From Hyphococcus luteus (GTDB taxonomy: Bacteria > Pseudomonadota > Alphaproteobacteria > Caulobacterales > Parvularculaceae), in contig NZ_PJCH01000006.1 of assembly GCF_002943565.1 (NCBI RefSeq), positions 89,792-153,791 of the forward strand: a DNA stretch of 64,000 nt, in the 5' to 3' direction. The notes below the pieces were generated by a model. That model ran no database searches, was not told the DNA's origin, and was given only the letters and a program-made list of their open reading frames with translations. The translations under genes were made by a program, and so were the position numbers. Below are positions 32,957 through 42,765 of this stretch, one piece after another; the stretch's first letter is position 1; each line of letters begins with the position of its first letter.

Positions 32957-35068
32957 CTATTCCTCAAGCAGGCTGCGCTCGCGAAGATAGGCGCGCAGGG
33001 CTTCCAGATCTTCAGGGGAAATGCGGTCGGCGAAATTCGGCATGCCGTTCGGCACGAGCGCTCCTTCGCGCACGACCAGTTCGAGCGAATCAAGCATCTG
33101 CGTCCTGCGCAGGTCCGGGTAACCGCCGGCGCCGACCGCAGAAGGTCCATGACATTCCACGCAATAGGTGTGGTAGATTAGCGAGCCGCGATCATAAAGT
33201 TCATCGCCGGTGAGTTTCATCGGATCAGGCGGCGACGCCTCAGGCGCCGGCGGGTCGGCGCGTTCCGGCAGACTTGCGTCCCCGTTCAGCTTGAACGCCA
33301 AGACGCGGCGTCCTTCGCCATATTTCCAGCCGAATTCTTGAGCATCGAACGCCGCCATGTTGACATAGGCGCCGCCGATTCCGGACGTGACAACGACATA
33401 TTGTTCGCCATCGATTTCGTAAGAAGCCGGCCCCCCAATCACACCGTTGCCGGCTTCACCCCGCCACAACTCTTCGCCGCTCTTTGCATCATAGGCGACC
33501 AGATAACCGTCTCCCGTTCCCTGGAAAACAAGCCCGCCGGCCGTGGTCATCGTGCCGCCCGCAACGCCGTCGGGCGCATGATGGCGCCAGACTTCGCGCT
33601 GGTTGACGGCGTCCCAGGCAAGAATGCCGCCTTTCATATTCTCAGGAAGACCGATGCGCACCGACGTGTCCATTCCTGCATTGGGATCGAATTCCCATTC
33701 ACCGACCGGCGTCTCATCGTATTTCATCGAGGCTTCTATGAACGGAATGAAGGCGTAGTCCAGGTCCGGATTGAACGACATGGGCTGCCAGCTGTGTCCG
33801 CCCAGCCATGAGGGTGAGAGATCGAAAAAGCCGTCGCCGCCGCGAGCGCGCGGATGCTCCACGGGCCGTCCGGTCTCAGGATCGATATGGCTCGCCCATG
33901 TGACCGGCACATAGGGCTCAGCGGACAGAAATTCTCCGGTTTCCCTGTCGAGGACATAGAAAAAGCCGTTTTTCGGCGCCTGCATAATGACGCGGCGTTC
34001 TTCACCATTGATCGGCAAAGTCGCCAGAATCATATCCTGTGTCGCTGTGTAATCCCACTGGTCGCCTGGCGTCGTTTGATAATGCCACACATATTCGCCT
34101 GTATCGGCTTTAACGGCGACGATGCTGGAGATAAACAGATTGTCGCCGCCGCCGGGACTGCGCGCATTGCGCCCCCACGGTCCGCCATTTCCAGTGCCGA
34201 TATAAATGAGGCCCAACTCGGGGTCGTAGGCGAATGCGTTCCAAGGATTGCCGCCGCCGCCATATTTCCACCATTCTCCGTTCCAGGTTTCGGCGGCCAT
34301 TTCCATGGCTTTGGATTCGAACCCTTTGGACGGATCGCCGGGCACAATCCAAAAGCGCCACAACAATTCTCCGCTTTCCGCGTCATAAGCCGACGCAAAG
34401 CCGCGCGTGGCCTTGTCGCCGCCGCCCTGTCCGATGACGACGCGTCCGTCGAAGACGCGCGGCGCGCCTGTTATCGAATATGGCTGCGAGGGATCGAAGG
34501 TCTGCACGCTCCATACCGGATCGCCGGATTTGGCGTCGAGAGCGATCAGACGTCCATCGGCGGCGCCGACGTAAATCTTGTCTCGCCACATGGCGACGCC
34601 GCGGTTTCGTCCCCATGTCGCAAATTTCTCGCCGCGCATCTGCGCGCCCGGATCGTACCGCCACAACTGTTCTCCGCTGCGGCCGTCAATCGCATAGACG
34701 ACGCCGAACGTGCCTGTCGTATAAATTATCCCGTCCGCAATCAGCGGCGTCGATTCTATCTCACCCGGCGAGGCCAGGTCGGCGTACCAAGCAAGGCCGA
34801 GATCGGCGACATTGCCCGCATCAATCTGCGCAAGCGGGGTGAACCGCTTTTCTGAATATGTTCGACCATGCGACAGCCAATCAGCATCCGGAGCTTTATT
34901 GGGGTCGAAGTCAGTTTCCTCTTCGACCGCCGCCGGCACCTCCTGGGGAGCGGACGCGTTCTGCGATTCGCCGCATCCAGACAAAACAGACACAAGAAAG
35001 AGAAATGCTGCGACCGGTTTGAATGCGGCAAAACCGGACCGCGAATTGAAAATAGACATCAGTTTCAC
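32957..35068 (-). CDS. PQQ-dependent alcohol dehydrogenase with C-terminal cytochrome c (quinohemoprotein), lipoprotein
   Basis: A 703-residue periplasmic enzyme. A lipoprotein signal ends at LSGC. An eight-bladed PQQ propeller follows, with AADGRLIALDAKSGDPVW, DQWDY catalytic-region residues and GTGDGYLVAYDAKSGEELW. A C-terminal cytochrome c domain has a CVECH heme site and Met in GMPNF. The adjacent Cys-Cys pair usual near the PQQ ring is missing; the region before NRGVAMW reads TWGR. Start is GTG at the 5' end. It likely oxidises an alcohol released by an esterase or oxygenase and passes electrons to heme. Confidence 0.88.
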   Translation of the reverse strand: MKLMSIFNSRSGFAAFKPVAAFLFLVSVLSGCGESQNASAPQEVPAAVEEETDFDPNKAPDADWLSHGRTYSEKRFTPLAQIDAGNVADLGLAWYADLASPGEIESTPLIADGIIYTTGTFGVVYAIDGRSGEQLWRYDPGAQMRGEKFATWGRNRGVAMWRDKIYVGAADGRLIALDAKSGDPVWSVQTFDPSQPYSITGAPRVFDGRVVIGQGGGDKATRGFASAYDAESGELLWRFWIVPGDPSKGFESKAMEMAAETWNGEWWKYGGGGNPWNAFAYDPELGLIYIGTGNGGPWGRNARSPGGGDNLFISSIVAVKADTGEYVWHYQTTPGDQWDYTATQDMILATLPINGEERRVIMQAPKNGFFYVLDRETGEFLSAEPYVPVTWASHIDPETGRPVEHPRARGGDGFFDLSPSWLGGHSWQPMSFNPDLDYAFIPFIEASMKYDETPVGEWEFDPNAGMDTSVRIGLPENMKGGILAWDAVNQREVWRHHAPDGVAGGTMTTAGGLVFQGTGDGYLVAYDAKSGEELWRGEAGNGVIGGPASYEIDGEQYVVVTSGIGGAYVNMAAFDAQEFGWKYGEGRRVLAFKLNGDASLPERADPPAPEASPPDPMKLTGDELYDRGSLIYHTYCVECHGPSAVGAGGYPDLRRTQMLDSLELVVREGALVPNGMPNFADRISPEDLEALRAYLRERSLLEE

Positions 35069-35468
35069 TCGCTCCCTATTCGTGCGGGACCGCTTCCCGG
35101 GCCTTTGACGGCCCCCTCAGGCCGCTCCGCTTTCCTTCTTGTGACCAAATCCGGTCTGAGACTCAAATTCTATCGGCCCCAATACAGACACCTGCGATCA
35201 CCGACTCTTCGCTCCCGCACAATCATCTCCGTCACACATCAAGCACTCACATAAGCGAGCCAAAAAGCGGGAATACTGATTTGGCCGGGGGGCCATAGCG
35301 ACGCACGATTGCCCGTTATCTACTTAACCGGTTTTCGCGATAAAAACGCCATGGCATTGTCCAGCGACTGCCTGCTGTGCGCCCATCGGCAAGATGGCGG
35401 CTGACGCCGTTCTCTGAGACGCCGCGATTTCAGGGGATATACGAACGCATGGCTGCAAGCTCAAAGAC
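35069..35468. other. Divergent control region, no gene seen
   Basis: About 400 bases between the PQQ dehydrogenase (minus) and TauD (plus) genes. Open frames here are shadows. Only a weak 5-bp hairpin (GGGCC/GGCCC near 35099) was seen; promoters are presumably here but no clear motif or repeat was recognised. Confidence 0.45.
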
Positions 35469-36401
35469 ATGAAAAGCCGACGCGTTGTCAGGCGCCGGGA
35501 ATATTTAGGAAAGGGCTGGAAATTGGGAACGCTCGAAATTAACCAGGTCGCATCCACTTTCGCAGCAGAGATCCGCGGTATTGACGCATCAAGCCCGCTC
35601 TCGGCGCGCGATCTCGACGCTCTCATCGGCGCGCTTGATCGTTACGGCGTCGTCGTCATGCCGGATCAGAACCTCACGCCCGATCAGCAAATTTCAGTGA
35701 GCGAGCAGCTGGGCCCATTGGAAAATTCCGATGAAGGAAGCCCGAGCTTCCGCAAGCTCCGTGAAAATCTGCAATATGTCGACGGACGCGTTTCGGAAAT
35801 ATCGAATCTGGCGCAAGGAAAAGGATTGCTTGAAGAATCCGACGTTCGCCGCCTTTTCACGTTTGCAAACCAGCTCTGGCACTCCGACAGCACATTCCGT
35901 CCAATCCGCGCGCGTTACACCACTTTGTCCGCCGTCAAGGTTCCTGAATCGGGCGGCGATACTGAGTTCGCCGACGTGGCGAGCTCTTATGACGCGCTTT
36001 CTGATGAGGACAAGGAAGAAATAAAAGACCTCATGGGCGTCCACAGCCCGACGGTCGTCATGGAAGCCATGGGCGCGACACGCCCCGATGGCGGCGGTTT
36101 TGTCAGCGAATACGGCACGCAGTCCCGGCCGATCGTGGACATCCACCCGGGATCCGGCCGCAAGGTTCTCAATGTGCCTTCCCACTGCTCCCATATCGAA
36201 GGCATGTCTTTGCCAGAAGGCCGGTCGCTCTTAACTTATCTCAGGGAGAAAGCGACGCTGCCGGAATTCCGGTACCGGCATGTCTGGTCGCTGGGCGATT
36301 TCGTTATTTGGGACAACCGTTCAACACTCCATAGGGCGTGCCGTTTCAAAGAACGCAAGGAAGCGCGCCAGCTTGTCCGCACGGTCGTGCAAGATGCCTG
36401 A
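35469..36401 (+). CDS. TauD/TfdA-family Fe(II)/2-oxoglutarate dioxygenase
   Basis: A protein of up to 310 residues with the TauD/TfdA fold. The iron facial triad is His-x-Asp in LWHSDST and His in STLHRAC, with the 2-oxoglutarate Arg in the following RKEARQLVRTV. The AEIRGIDASSPLS start is typical. Family members begin near GTLEI, and the TTG at 35523 with AGGAAAGGG upstream is a plausible alternative that removes 18 basic residues. These enzymes hydroxylate and cleave aryloxy or sulfonate compounds. First gene of an operon with an SMP-30-like lipoprotein and a SnoaL-like protein. Confidence 0.87.
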   Translation: MKSRRVVRRREYLGKGWKLGTLEINQVASTFAAEIRGIDASSPLSARDLDALIGALDRYGVVVMPDQNLTPDQQISVSEQLGPLENSDEGSPSFRKLRENLQYVDGRVSEISNLAQGKGLLEESDVRRLFTFANQLWHSDSTFRPIRARYTTLSAVKVPESGGDTEFADVASSYDALSDEDKEEIKDLMGVHSPTVVMEAMGATRPDGGGFVSEYGTQSRPIVDIHPGSGRKVLNVPSHCSHIEGMSLPEGRSLLTYLREKATLPEFRYRHVWSLGDFVIWDNRSTLHRACRFKERKEARQLVRTVVQDA

Positions 36402-36414
36402 AACAAAATTCCGT

Positions 36415-37362
36415 ATGATGAATAATTATCGTTTGCCGCGTCCCCTGGGTGTGCTGGCGCTTCTGGCGCTCTCAGCCTGCTCTGGAAAGGTCGCGGATAT
36501 CGACCGTATTGCATTTGAGAATCCGGATGTGTTCCCGGAGAGCATTACGTCAAACGCCGACGGCGATCTTTATATCGGCAGCGCCGGCGATGGATCCGTT
36601 TATCGCGTCCAACGAGGCGAAGAGGTCGCTACTGTCTGGATTTCTTCGGAGGAAAGCGGCGCCATGGAGCTGCTTGGCGTCTTTGCCGACGAGAATTCCA
36701 GCACGCTTTACGCCTGCTCTATCGCAGCCGGCGCGCCGCCCGAAGGCGCCGACGCTCTATCCGCCTTATACGCCTTCAACTTAAGCACTGGTGCGACAAA
36801 AGCGAAATACCCATTGCCTGGCGGCGCGAAGGCGCTTTGCAACGATATCGCCGTCGGCGCATCGGGAACGGTTTACGTCTCCGAAACAATGAATGGCCGC
36901 GTGCTCAGGCTCACGTCCGGCGGCGCAAAGCTGGAAGTGTGGGCCGCCGATGAACGCCTTCGCGGCGTTAACGGAATTGCTGTCGGCAGCGATGGCGCGC
37001 TTTATATGAACACTTTCACCAGCGGAAAATTCTTCCGTATTCCCGTCCAAACAGATGGCGCAGCCGGCGCCATCTCCGAACTGGCGCCGTCGTCGCCCCT
37101 CAACAGGCCGGATGGACTGCGCGCGCTCGGCGATATGAAGTTCTTGCAGGCGGAAGCAGGCGGACGCATCTCCGAAGTTGAAATTTCCAGCGACCAGGCG
37201 ATCATTACGCCCTTGAAGACGGGCCAGGGATGGTCCGGCGTCACCAGCGCCAATGGGCGTATCTGGGCCGTAAATCCCAAGGCTGAGTATCGCATGGATC
37301 CGAGCATGGCGGACAAGGACCCGAATCCGTTTTTCATCGACGCTATCGACCCGGCCCGCTGA
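36415..37362 (+). CDS. SMP-30/gluconolactonase-like beta-propeller lipoprotein
   Basis: A 315-residue protein: a lipoprotein signal (VLALLALSACSG, lipobox LSAC) then a six-bladed propeller with repeated motifs such as GDLYIGSAGDGSVYRV, GTVYVSETMNGRVLRL and DGALYMNTFTSGKFFRI. This is the SMP-30/gluconolactonase superfamily (lactonases and strictosidine-synthase-like enzymes). The start at 36415 lies 13 bases after the TauD stop; an ATG at 36394 overlaps that gene. Likely periplasmic; may open a lactone formed by an upstream enzyme, but metal ligands were not identified. Confidence 0.78.
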   Translation: MMNNYRLPRPLGVLALLALSACSGKVADIDRIAFENPDVFPESITSNADGDLYIGSAGDGSVYRVQRGEEVATVWISSEESGAMELLGVFADENSSTLYACSIAAGAPPEGADALSALYAFNLSTGATKAKYPLPGGAKALCNDIAVGASGTVYVSETMNGRVLRLTSGGAKLEVWAADERLRGVNGIAVGSDGALYMNTFTSGKFFRIPVQTDGAAGAISELAPSSPLNRPDGLRALGDMKFLQAEAGGRISEVEISSDQAIITPLKTGQGWSGVTSANGRIWAVNPKAEYRMDPSMADKDPNPFFIDAIDPAR

Positions 37363-37372
37363 GGAGTTGACG

Positions 37373-37963
37373 ATGGGCCTATATGCATTTCGCGCCCCTT
37401 CCCACATCTTTACTACATTTGCATGCCTCATTGCAGCAATTGCTCCACCGGCCTGTGCGCAAATTCCCTCCGCCAAACAGCAGATTCTCCTTGACCGAAT
37501 GGAGATCAACGAACTGATTACCGGCCTTTACGAGAATGTGGAGACAGCGAGCTCGACAAACTATGCCGATTATTACCTTGAAGACGCCGTCCTTGAGATA
37601 AACGGAACAGAATATCGGGGCCGCGCGGCCATTTTCGACTACCAGGACGCCGTCGCCAAAACGAGCCCGCGCCTTAAAGGGTCGTTTCATATGCTTCTGA
37701 ACAACCTGTCGATTGATGTAATGGGGGATACGGCGACGGCGAAACTCTATTTCACGGGGGTGCTGGCCGAAACAGTTACAGGCCCGCCGCGCCTGTTCAA
37801 GCATGGACGTGAATACGACCTCCTTGTGCGGAGAACAGACGGCGAATGGCGCATTAAGAGACGCGTTATCGTCAGCGACGCTTCAGCCGATAGTGACTTC
37901 GAAGGAATTGAACGGCCTGGCGAAGACTATAACATCCTCGATAGCGAAAAAGCAGCGCAATAA
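37373..37963 (+). CDS. Secreted SnoaL-like protein
   Basis: A 196-residue protein with an N-terminal signal peptide (IFTTFACLIAAIAPPACA) and one SnoaL_4-like domain (LLDRMEINELITGLYENVETASSTNYADYYLEDAVLEING through IKRRVIVSD). ATG 37373 has GAGGAG six bases ahead; the ATG is ten bases after the preceding stop. SnoaL-like proteins of this group can be dehydratases, isomerases or binding proteins. Third gene of the TauD operon; it ends eight bases before the convergent MFS gene. Confidence 0.8.
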   Translation: MGLYAFRAPSHIFTTFACLIAAIAPPACAQIPSAKQQILLDRMEINELITGLYENVETASSTNYADYYLEDAVLEINGTEYRGRAAIFDYQDAVAKTSPRLKGSFHMLLNNLSIDVMGDTATAKLYFTGVLAETVTGPPRLFKHGREYDLLVRRTDGEWRIKRRVIVSDASADSDFEGIERPGEDYNILDSEKAAQ

Positions 37964-37970
37964 GAAGAGC

Positions 37971-39329
37971 TTACGCGACCTCGTCGACGCGCACGCCTTT
38001 CGTTTCTCGTGTTGCGAAAAACCATATCGCCGAGACGAGAACGCCAAGCGCGCCGAATAAGGCGAAGACTGGATTGACCGACCCTGTCTTCGCAATAAGC
38101 CCGCCGACCATAAGGGGCGTCAGCATCGATGCTGTGCGCGCCGATGAACTGCAGATGCCGAGCGCCAAAGCCCGCACCCGCGTTGGAAACACTTCAGCCG
38201 AATAGGGCCACAGGATAATCGTGCCGATGCCGATGCCGGTATGTCCAAGGACGACCAAGGTCACCAGCAACGGCACATTCGATTCCACCAACATCAAACT
38301 CAGCAGCACAAGACCGCCGGCCAGCGTTCCCGCAATCGCGAGGGGCCTGCGTCCAACCTTGTCCATAACCACGCCTAGAAGCATCGGAATAAACAGCACC
38401 AGAACCATAGATATCGCACTGAAACGCAGAGCTTGCGGAACCGGAATATGAAATTCGCTCACATAGATCGAAGGAACCCAATTGACGAGTCCGTAGTTTA
38501 CAAGAGAAGTAAGGAACCAGAGCGAAACCATAACGCCGAGCGGGGCCCGCACGCCGCTGGAAAAGATCTCGCTCAGCCGCGCTTTCTGCGCTTCGCTTTG
38601 AAGCGGCGCCTCATCGAGCGCTCCGTGGTCGCACAGTTTCGAATCGCGCGGCCCGCCCAGTTGCAGAATTGCTCTCACCGCTGCCTCGAAGCGCCCCATG
38701 CGGGCAAGCCAGCGCGGCGACTCCGGCAACAGCGCCAGGCTGAACGGCAGAACGAGCAGCGGCGCAGCGCCGAGGAGGAACATCATCCGCCAGCCGAAGT
38801 GTTCGATAATGAAAGAACTCGACACGGCCGCCGCGCCATAGCCGCTGATCATCAGAAACTGAAAGACGGAAAAAAACCGTCCGCGCGTTTGTGTTGGGGC
38901 GATTTCATTTATATAGCTCGCGCAAACCGGAACGGCGCCGCCAATCGCAAGTCCTTGTATGAAGCGTAATGCCGCCAGTTGTTGGGGTGAGTGCGTCAAT
39001 GCGCAAGCGAGACTGAAAACGCACATGATCGCAACAGCGATGCTATAGACCGGCTTGCGTCCCCAGCGCTCGGCAAAGGCCCCCAATACGAGCGCCCCGA
39101 CAAGCTGGCCCGCATAGCCGCTGGACATCAGCCATCCCATGGCTACGGGATCGAGATTCCATTCCTGAGACAGGGTTGGCATGACAAAGGCGATCATCAC
39201 GCCGTCCCAGGAGTCGAACAGCATCAGCAAACCCAGCAGCACTGGAGCCAGCTTGCGCCTGTTCCAAGCGCCAGGCGCATCCAGCAAACCGCCGATCTCT
39301 ATTTGTTTTCCCTGATATGCCTCAGACAT
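37971..39329 (-). CDS. MFS transporter, aromatic acid:H+ symporter-like (AAHS)
   Basis: A 452-residue 12-TM transporter. TM1 carries LFDSWDGVMIAFVMPTL, which matches the Asp-Gly-x-Asp-type motif of aromatic acid symporters such as PcaK, and the loop 2-3 motif is GAFAERWGRKPVYS. A His/charged cytoplasmic loop lies centrally. It follows the SDR by 103 bases and the TauD-like gene at 40250 on the same strand; the three may form one transcript. Probable uptake of an aromatic or related organic acid. Confidence 0.85.
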   Translation of the reverse strand: MSEAYQGKQIEIGGLLDAPGAWNRRKLAPVLLGLLMLFDSWDGVMIAFVMPTLSQEWNLDPVAMGWLMSSGYAGQLVGALVLGAFAERWGRKPVYSIAVAIMCVFSLACALTHSPQQLAALRFIQGLAIGGAVPVCASYINEIAPTQTRGRFFSVFQFLMISGYGAAAVSSSFIIEHFGWRMMFLLGAAPLLVLPFSLALLPESPRWLARMGRFEAAVRAILQLGGPRDSKLCDHGALDEAPLQSEAQKARLSEIFSSGVRAPLGVMVSLWFLTSLVNYGLVNWVPSIYVSEFHIPVPQALRFSAISMVLVLFIPMLLGVVMDKVGRRPLAIAGTLAGGLVLLSLMLVESNVPLLVTLVVLGHTGIGIGTIILWPYSAEVFPTRVRALALGICSSSARTASMLTPLMVGGLIAKTGSVNPVFALFGALGVLVSAIWFFATRETKGVRVDEVA

Positions 39330-39432
39330 TGTCTTCCCGCATTCTCACGGCTTTGCGCCGGCGCCACAAAGCCTGTCCTGCGGCGCAACTCACCGGGCGG
39401 CCAAACACCGCGAAAACAGGAACGCCTCATGC

Positions 39433-40191
39433 CTAAAAAGCGAATCTATGGCTGCCGCCGTCCACAGCGATGACCTCGCCCGTAATATATCTGGCGATCG
39501 GCGATGCAAGAAACGTAACCATCACGGCAAGATCCTGGGGCTCTCCAAAATAGCCCACAGGAATGTTGCGATTACAATATTCCTCCCGCGCTTCTTTTGT
39601 CGGGAATATCTTATCGATTTGCTCACTGATGATTACGCCCGGCCCCACCGTATTGACGGTGATTCCGTCCCTTGCGACTTCATGGGACAAGCTTTTTGAA
39701 TAGACGGTGCGGGCGGCGTTCATAACGCTCGCAGAATTGATAATGCTCTGCACTTCGAAAGTGCCGCCGATATTGATAATGCGACCGAACTTGCGGGCGC
39801 GCATTTCCGGCAGCAAAGCTTCGGCCAGTTGGCGCGGCGCAATCACGCGCAACGCATAAGCGTGTTGCCAACGGTCCTCGGCGCCCCCGACGCCCAACAC
39901 TTCCGACGTGCCGGCATTGTTGACCAAAATATCTATATGACCGAACCGATCGAGCGCCTCCGCCGCAATCGCCTTGCCCGCATCGGGGGCGGTCAGATCA
40001 TGAACCATTATTTCCGGTTCGAATTCGGCGAATTCCGCCAGACGTCCGGCCGCCTCGCGCAAAACCTGCTCGCGCCTGCCGAGAATTACAACACGGGCGC
40101 CTTCCTGAATGAGCGCCTCTGCAATGCCGTAACCGATGCCAGTGCCGCCGCCCGTGATCAAGGCGGTCTTGCCCTCTAATTGTAGATCCAC
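39433..40191 (-). CDS. SDR-family protein with degenerate catalytic motif
   Basis: A 252-residue classical SDR fold. The NAD(P) loop TGGGTGIG (13-20) and NNAG (91-94) are intact. The YxxxK active site is not: counting back from KSLSHEV (where catalytic Lys should be eight residues earlier), the expected Tyr and Lys are Ala154 and Asn158 (SASVMNAAR), and the usual catalytic Ser position reads IGG. It may be a non-reductase SDR, such as a binding or lyase-like protein, or use another mechanism. It lies 58 bases from the TauD-like gene on the same strand. Confidence 0.82.
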   Translation of the reverse strand: MDLQLEGKTALITGGGTGIGYGIAEALIQEGARVVILGRREQVLREAAGRLAEFAEFEPEIMVHDLTAPDAGKAIAAEALDRFGHIDILVNNAGTSEVLGVGGAEDRWQHAYALRVIAPRQLAEALLPEMRARKFGRIINIGGTFEVQSIINSASVMNAARTVYSKSLSHEVARDGITVNTVGPGVIISEQIDKIFPTKEAREEYCNRNIPVGYFGEPQDLAVMVTFLASPIARYITGEVIAVDGGSHRFAF

Positions 40192-40249
40192 AGCTTAATC
40201 CTTTTACTCTTTGCGCGAGAGCCCTGTTTTTATTGGAACCTTAGGTTAA

Positions 40250-41278
40250 TCAGCCGCGCTGCGCCACATCCTCAAAGCCCCTGCGCGTGAAACGGGCGAT
40301 ACTCTCCGGTGGCTTGGCAGCCGGCGTGTTCAACCACAGCCTCAACAGAAGACGCCACTGCGAGGGATCCTCGTAATCTTCATACGCTGTACGCGCGTGA
40401 AGCACGGAATAATTATTGACGATTTGAATATCGCCCGGCTGCAGGTCCATATCCAGACGGAAATCGGGCGTCATGATGAGTTCGTCTATAAGCGCAAGCG
40501 CCTCACGCTCGTGTATTGACGGCTCCTGGCCCCTTTTCTCAAAAGCGCCATCAATGCCTCTCCGGCCGTAAAAACAGCTCAGCCGCCCCTCTTGGCGTGC
40601 GAATATAGGAACGGTGTAGGGCGTTGTGCTCTTGGGGTCCGCCCCTTCTCCCCGATAATCGAGATGAAATCCGCGATACATAATAGGCAGCAAATCGGGA
40701 CGACGCTTGAGGAACTCATTGTAAACGGCCGTCATGTTCACAATCGAACTCGCCCCGCCTGACTTTGCCTTACGGACGCAAAGCAATCCGACCATGTCCG
40801 CAAGATCATTGTGCGGCTCTTGATGGCGACGGTCCTGATATCCGCGAACATTCGGATTTGACGGATCAAGGTCGTGAAACGTCACATGGGTAAGCAAATC
40901 GCCATTTGCATTCTGACCAAGCCCGGTTCCGAGATAGGCGCCAATCCCCCAATAGATCATTTCAAGATCTTCAATGTCGTATTCATCAACACGAATCCCG
41001 CGGATCAGCGCAAACCCTTTTCCGGCCGTAACATCGTGACGCACTTCCGCCAGCTTTCCCTGAAGACCAGGGAGCGGAAACTCTTCGGCGCCAAATTCGC
41101 CAAGGCTTAATCCGCGACGCTTTACGCCGTCCAGAGCCTGATCGAGCTCTTTCAAGTCTTTATCATTCAGCTCAAACATCAAATCCCCGCCATGGAAATC
41201 CGCTGCCGTCCACAGCGATGGCCCCGTCACCGGAGCGTCAAGCATCTCTTCCACCATGTCACTCTTCTCGCAGCGCAT
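40250..41278 (-). CDS. TauD-like Fe(II)/2-oxoglutarate dioxygenase
   Basis: A 342-residue protein of the TauD/gamma-butyrobetaine hydroxylase superfamily. Iron ligands are His-x-Asp in EPHNDLADM and His in VLHARTAYEDY; the LLLRLWLNTP end carries the 2-oxoglutarate Arg. LLTHVTFHDLDPSNPNVRGYQ is characteristic of the TauD-like (not TfdA) branch. The start at 41278 has GGGA eight bases upstream; Met8 at 41257, after AGAAGAG, is an alternative. It is divergent from the LysR gene at 41513, its likely regulator. Confidence 0.86.
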   Translation of the reverse strand: MRCEKSDMVEEMLDAPVTGPSLWTAADFHGGDLMFELNDKDLKELDQALDGVKRRGLSLGEFGAEEFPLPGLQGKLAEVRHDVTAGKGFALIRGIRVDEYDIEDLEMIYWGIGAYLGTGLGQNANGDLLTHVTFHDLDPSNPNVRGYQDRRHQEPHNDLADMVGLLCVRKAKSGGASSIVNMTAVYNEFLKRRPDLLPIMYRGFHLDYRGEGADPKSTTPYTVPIFARQEGRLSCFYGRRGIDGAFEKRGQEPSIHEREALALIDELIMTPDFRLDMDLQPGDIQIVNNYSVLHARTAYEDYEDPSQWRLLLRLWLNTPAAKPPESIARFTRRGFEDVAQRG

Positions 41279-41512
41279 ACGCCGATCCCGACGTTTGGAA
41301 TCGTCTTTTCAAGCGCTTGCCACATGGGATTGACTGGCGAGAAATAGTCATTGGCGACAGGGCCATCGCAACAAGAGATAGGCAAGGCGCGCCGCCGCCT
41401 TCTAGGCGTCCGACCAGTTCGCAGGGAGCGATCGGGCGCCGCTTTTGCCGGCGGCGTCCGCGCCTGAGGCGGGCCTTGTACGGCGCTCGAAAAAGGGTAA
41501 CGTTGCATACAA

Positions 41513-42484
41513 ATGTTGAATATGCCGCGCCCCAGAATCGATTTGCTTCAGCTGCACTATTTCGTGGCGGTGGTGGATGCGGGAAGCATCACCAAAGCCT
41601 CTCGCATATGCAATATCGCCCAGCCGGCGCTCAGCAAACGCATATCCAGTCTGGAGGTGGAGCTGGGCGTGCAGCTTCTCCATCGGGGAGCCTTCGGCGT
41701 TCAGGCCACCGAAGAAGGAATGGTGCTTTATCAGGCGTCACAGCGCGTCCTGCGGGAAATGTCGGCCATCCCCCAAGCTGTGCGGTCATCCGCGGAGAAT
41801 CCCGCCGGCGATGTTCGGCTTGGCTGTCAGGACAGCCTCACGCGCCTGATTTCCAGGCCTTTGGCGAAAGAAACCATGCAGCTTTTCCCCAATATTCGGC
41901 TTGCCGCAAGCGCCGGGCAAAGCATGGAATTATACCGGGCCCTGAGCGAAGGCATGCTTGATCTCGCACTCATCGTTTACGATGAAAGCATACATAATGT
42001 TGCGGTGCAGCTAGTGCTGGAGGAAGAGCTTTTCGTAGTTGCGGCCCCCTCTGTGTTCAGCGAGCGCGACGACGAAATTCCACTCGATGAACTGGTCCGC
42101 ATCCCGTTCGTGTTTCCAAGCAGCACGACCTTCGCCAGCGGTCAGATGGTGGTGAACCTCCTTGGCGAATACGGCGATCAGATCGATATTGTGGCCATGG
42201 TGGATGGCGAAGCGCTCAAAGCGCTGATCGCCGATGGGCTGGGATGCTGCGTCCTTCCCTGGTCTTTCGTCCAGCCGGAAATAGAAAGCGGCCAGATCGA
42301 TTTCAGGCGGATCAAAGGCGTCCCCCTGCTGCGCAGAATCGCGCTGTGCAGCTCGAACGACCGGCCGCAGTCGGCCGCTGCGAGCGCAGTCGCAAGACTG
42401 ATCGAAAAACTGATCGGAACAGCCCTGAACGATGGGTCATGGCAGCATGCCAAGCTAGTCGAGACCTCGGGTTCGGCCGCATAA
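41513..42484 (+). CDS. LysR-family transcriptional regulator
   Basis: A 323-residue LTTR. The N-terminal helix-turn-helix spans LLQLHYFVAVVDAGSITKASRICNIAQPALSKRISSLEVELG, followed by a periplasmic-binding-like effector domain (VRLGCQDSLTR, then GEALKALIADGLGCCVLPW). Its Cys-Cys in GLGCCVLP is unusual. It is divergent from the TauD-like gene at 40250; the 234-base gap is expected to hold its T-N11-A box but none is convincing. It lies 281 bases before the MHS transporter. Start could be Met4 (41522). Confidence 0.88.
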   Translation: MLNMPRPRIDLLQLHYFVAVVDAGSITKASRICNIAQPALSKRISSLEVELGVQLLHRGAFGVQATEEGMVLYQASQRVLREMSAIPQAVRSSAENPAGDVRLGCQDSLTRLISRPLAKETMQLFPNIRLAASAGQSMELYRALSEGMLDLALIVYDESIHNVAVQLVLEEELFVVAAPSVFSERDDEIPLDELVRIPFVFPSSTTFASGQMVVNLLGEYGDQIDIVAMVDGEALKALIADGLGCCVLPWSFVQPEIESGQIDFRRIKGVPLLRRIALCSSNDRPQSAAASAVARLIEKLIGTALNDGSWQHAKLVETSGSAA

Positions 42485-42765
42485 ATGGGGCATGCTTGCC
42501 GAGCATGGCCCTATCGCGACTTGGTACTTTGCGGGCGCGGGCGCGAGTGCAAGGCAGGTTCCTCAAAGCATTGAAAACAAGAAATATATGGTGGCGGGGA
42601 AAATGGACACACGGAAGGCCAATTCAAAAAAGGACATGCGCCGAAGCTGCGCCGTCACAGGTCGCGCCCGCAAAACGAAACGGCGGAATGCGCTCGCTGG
42701 CGCTCGAACATCATTGATCGCCGGAGAGACCGGACAAAGAGTTTTCATCCATAAGCGGTCCTGCG

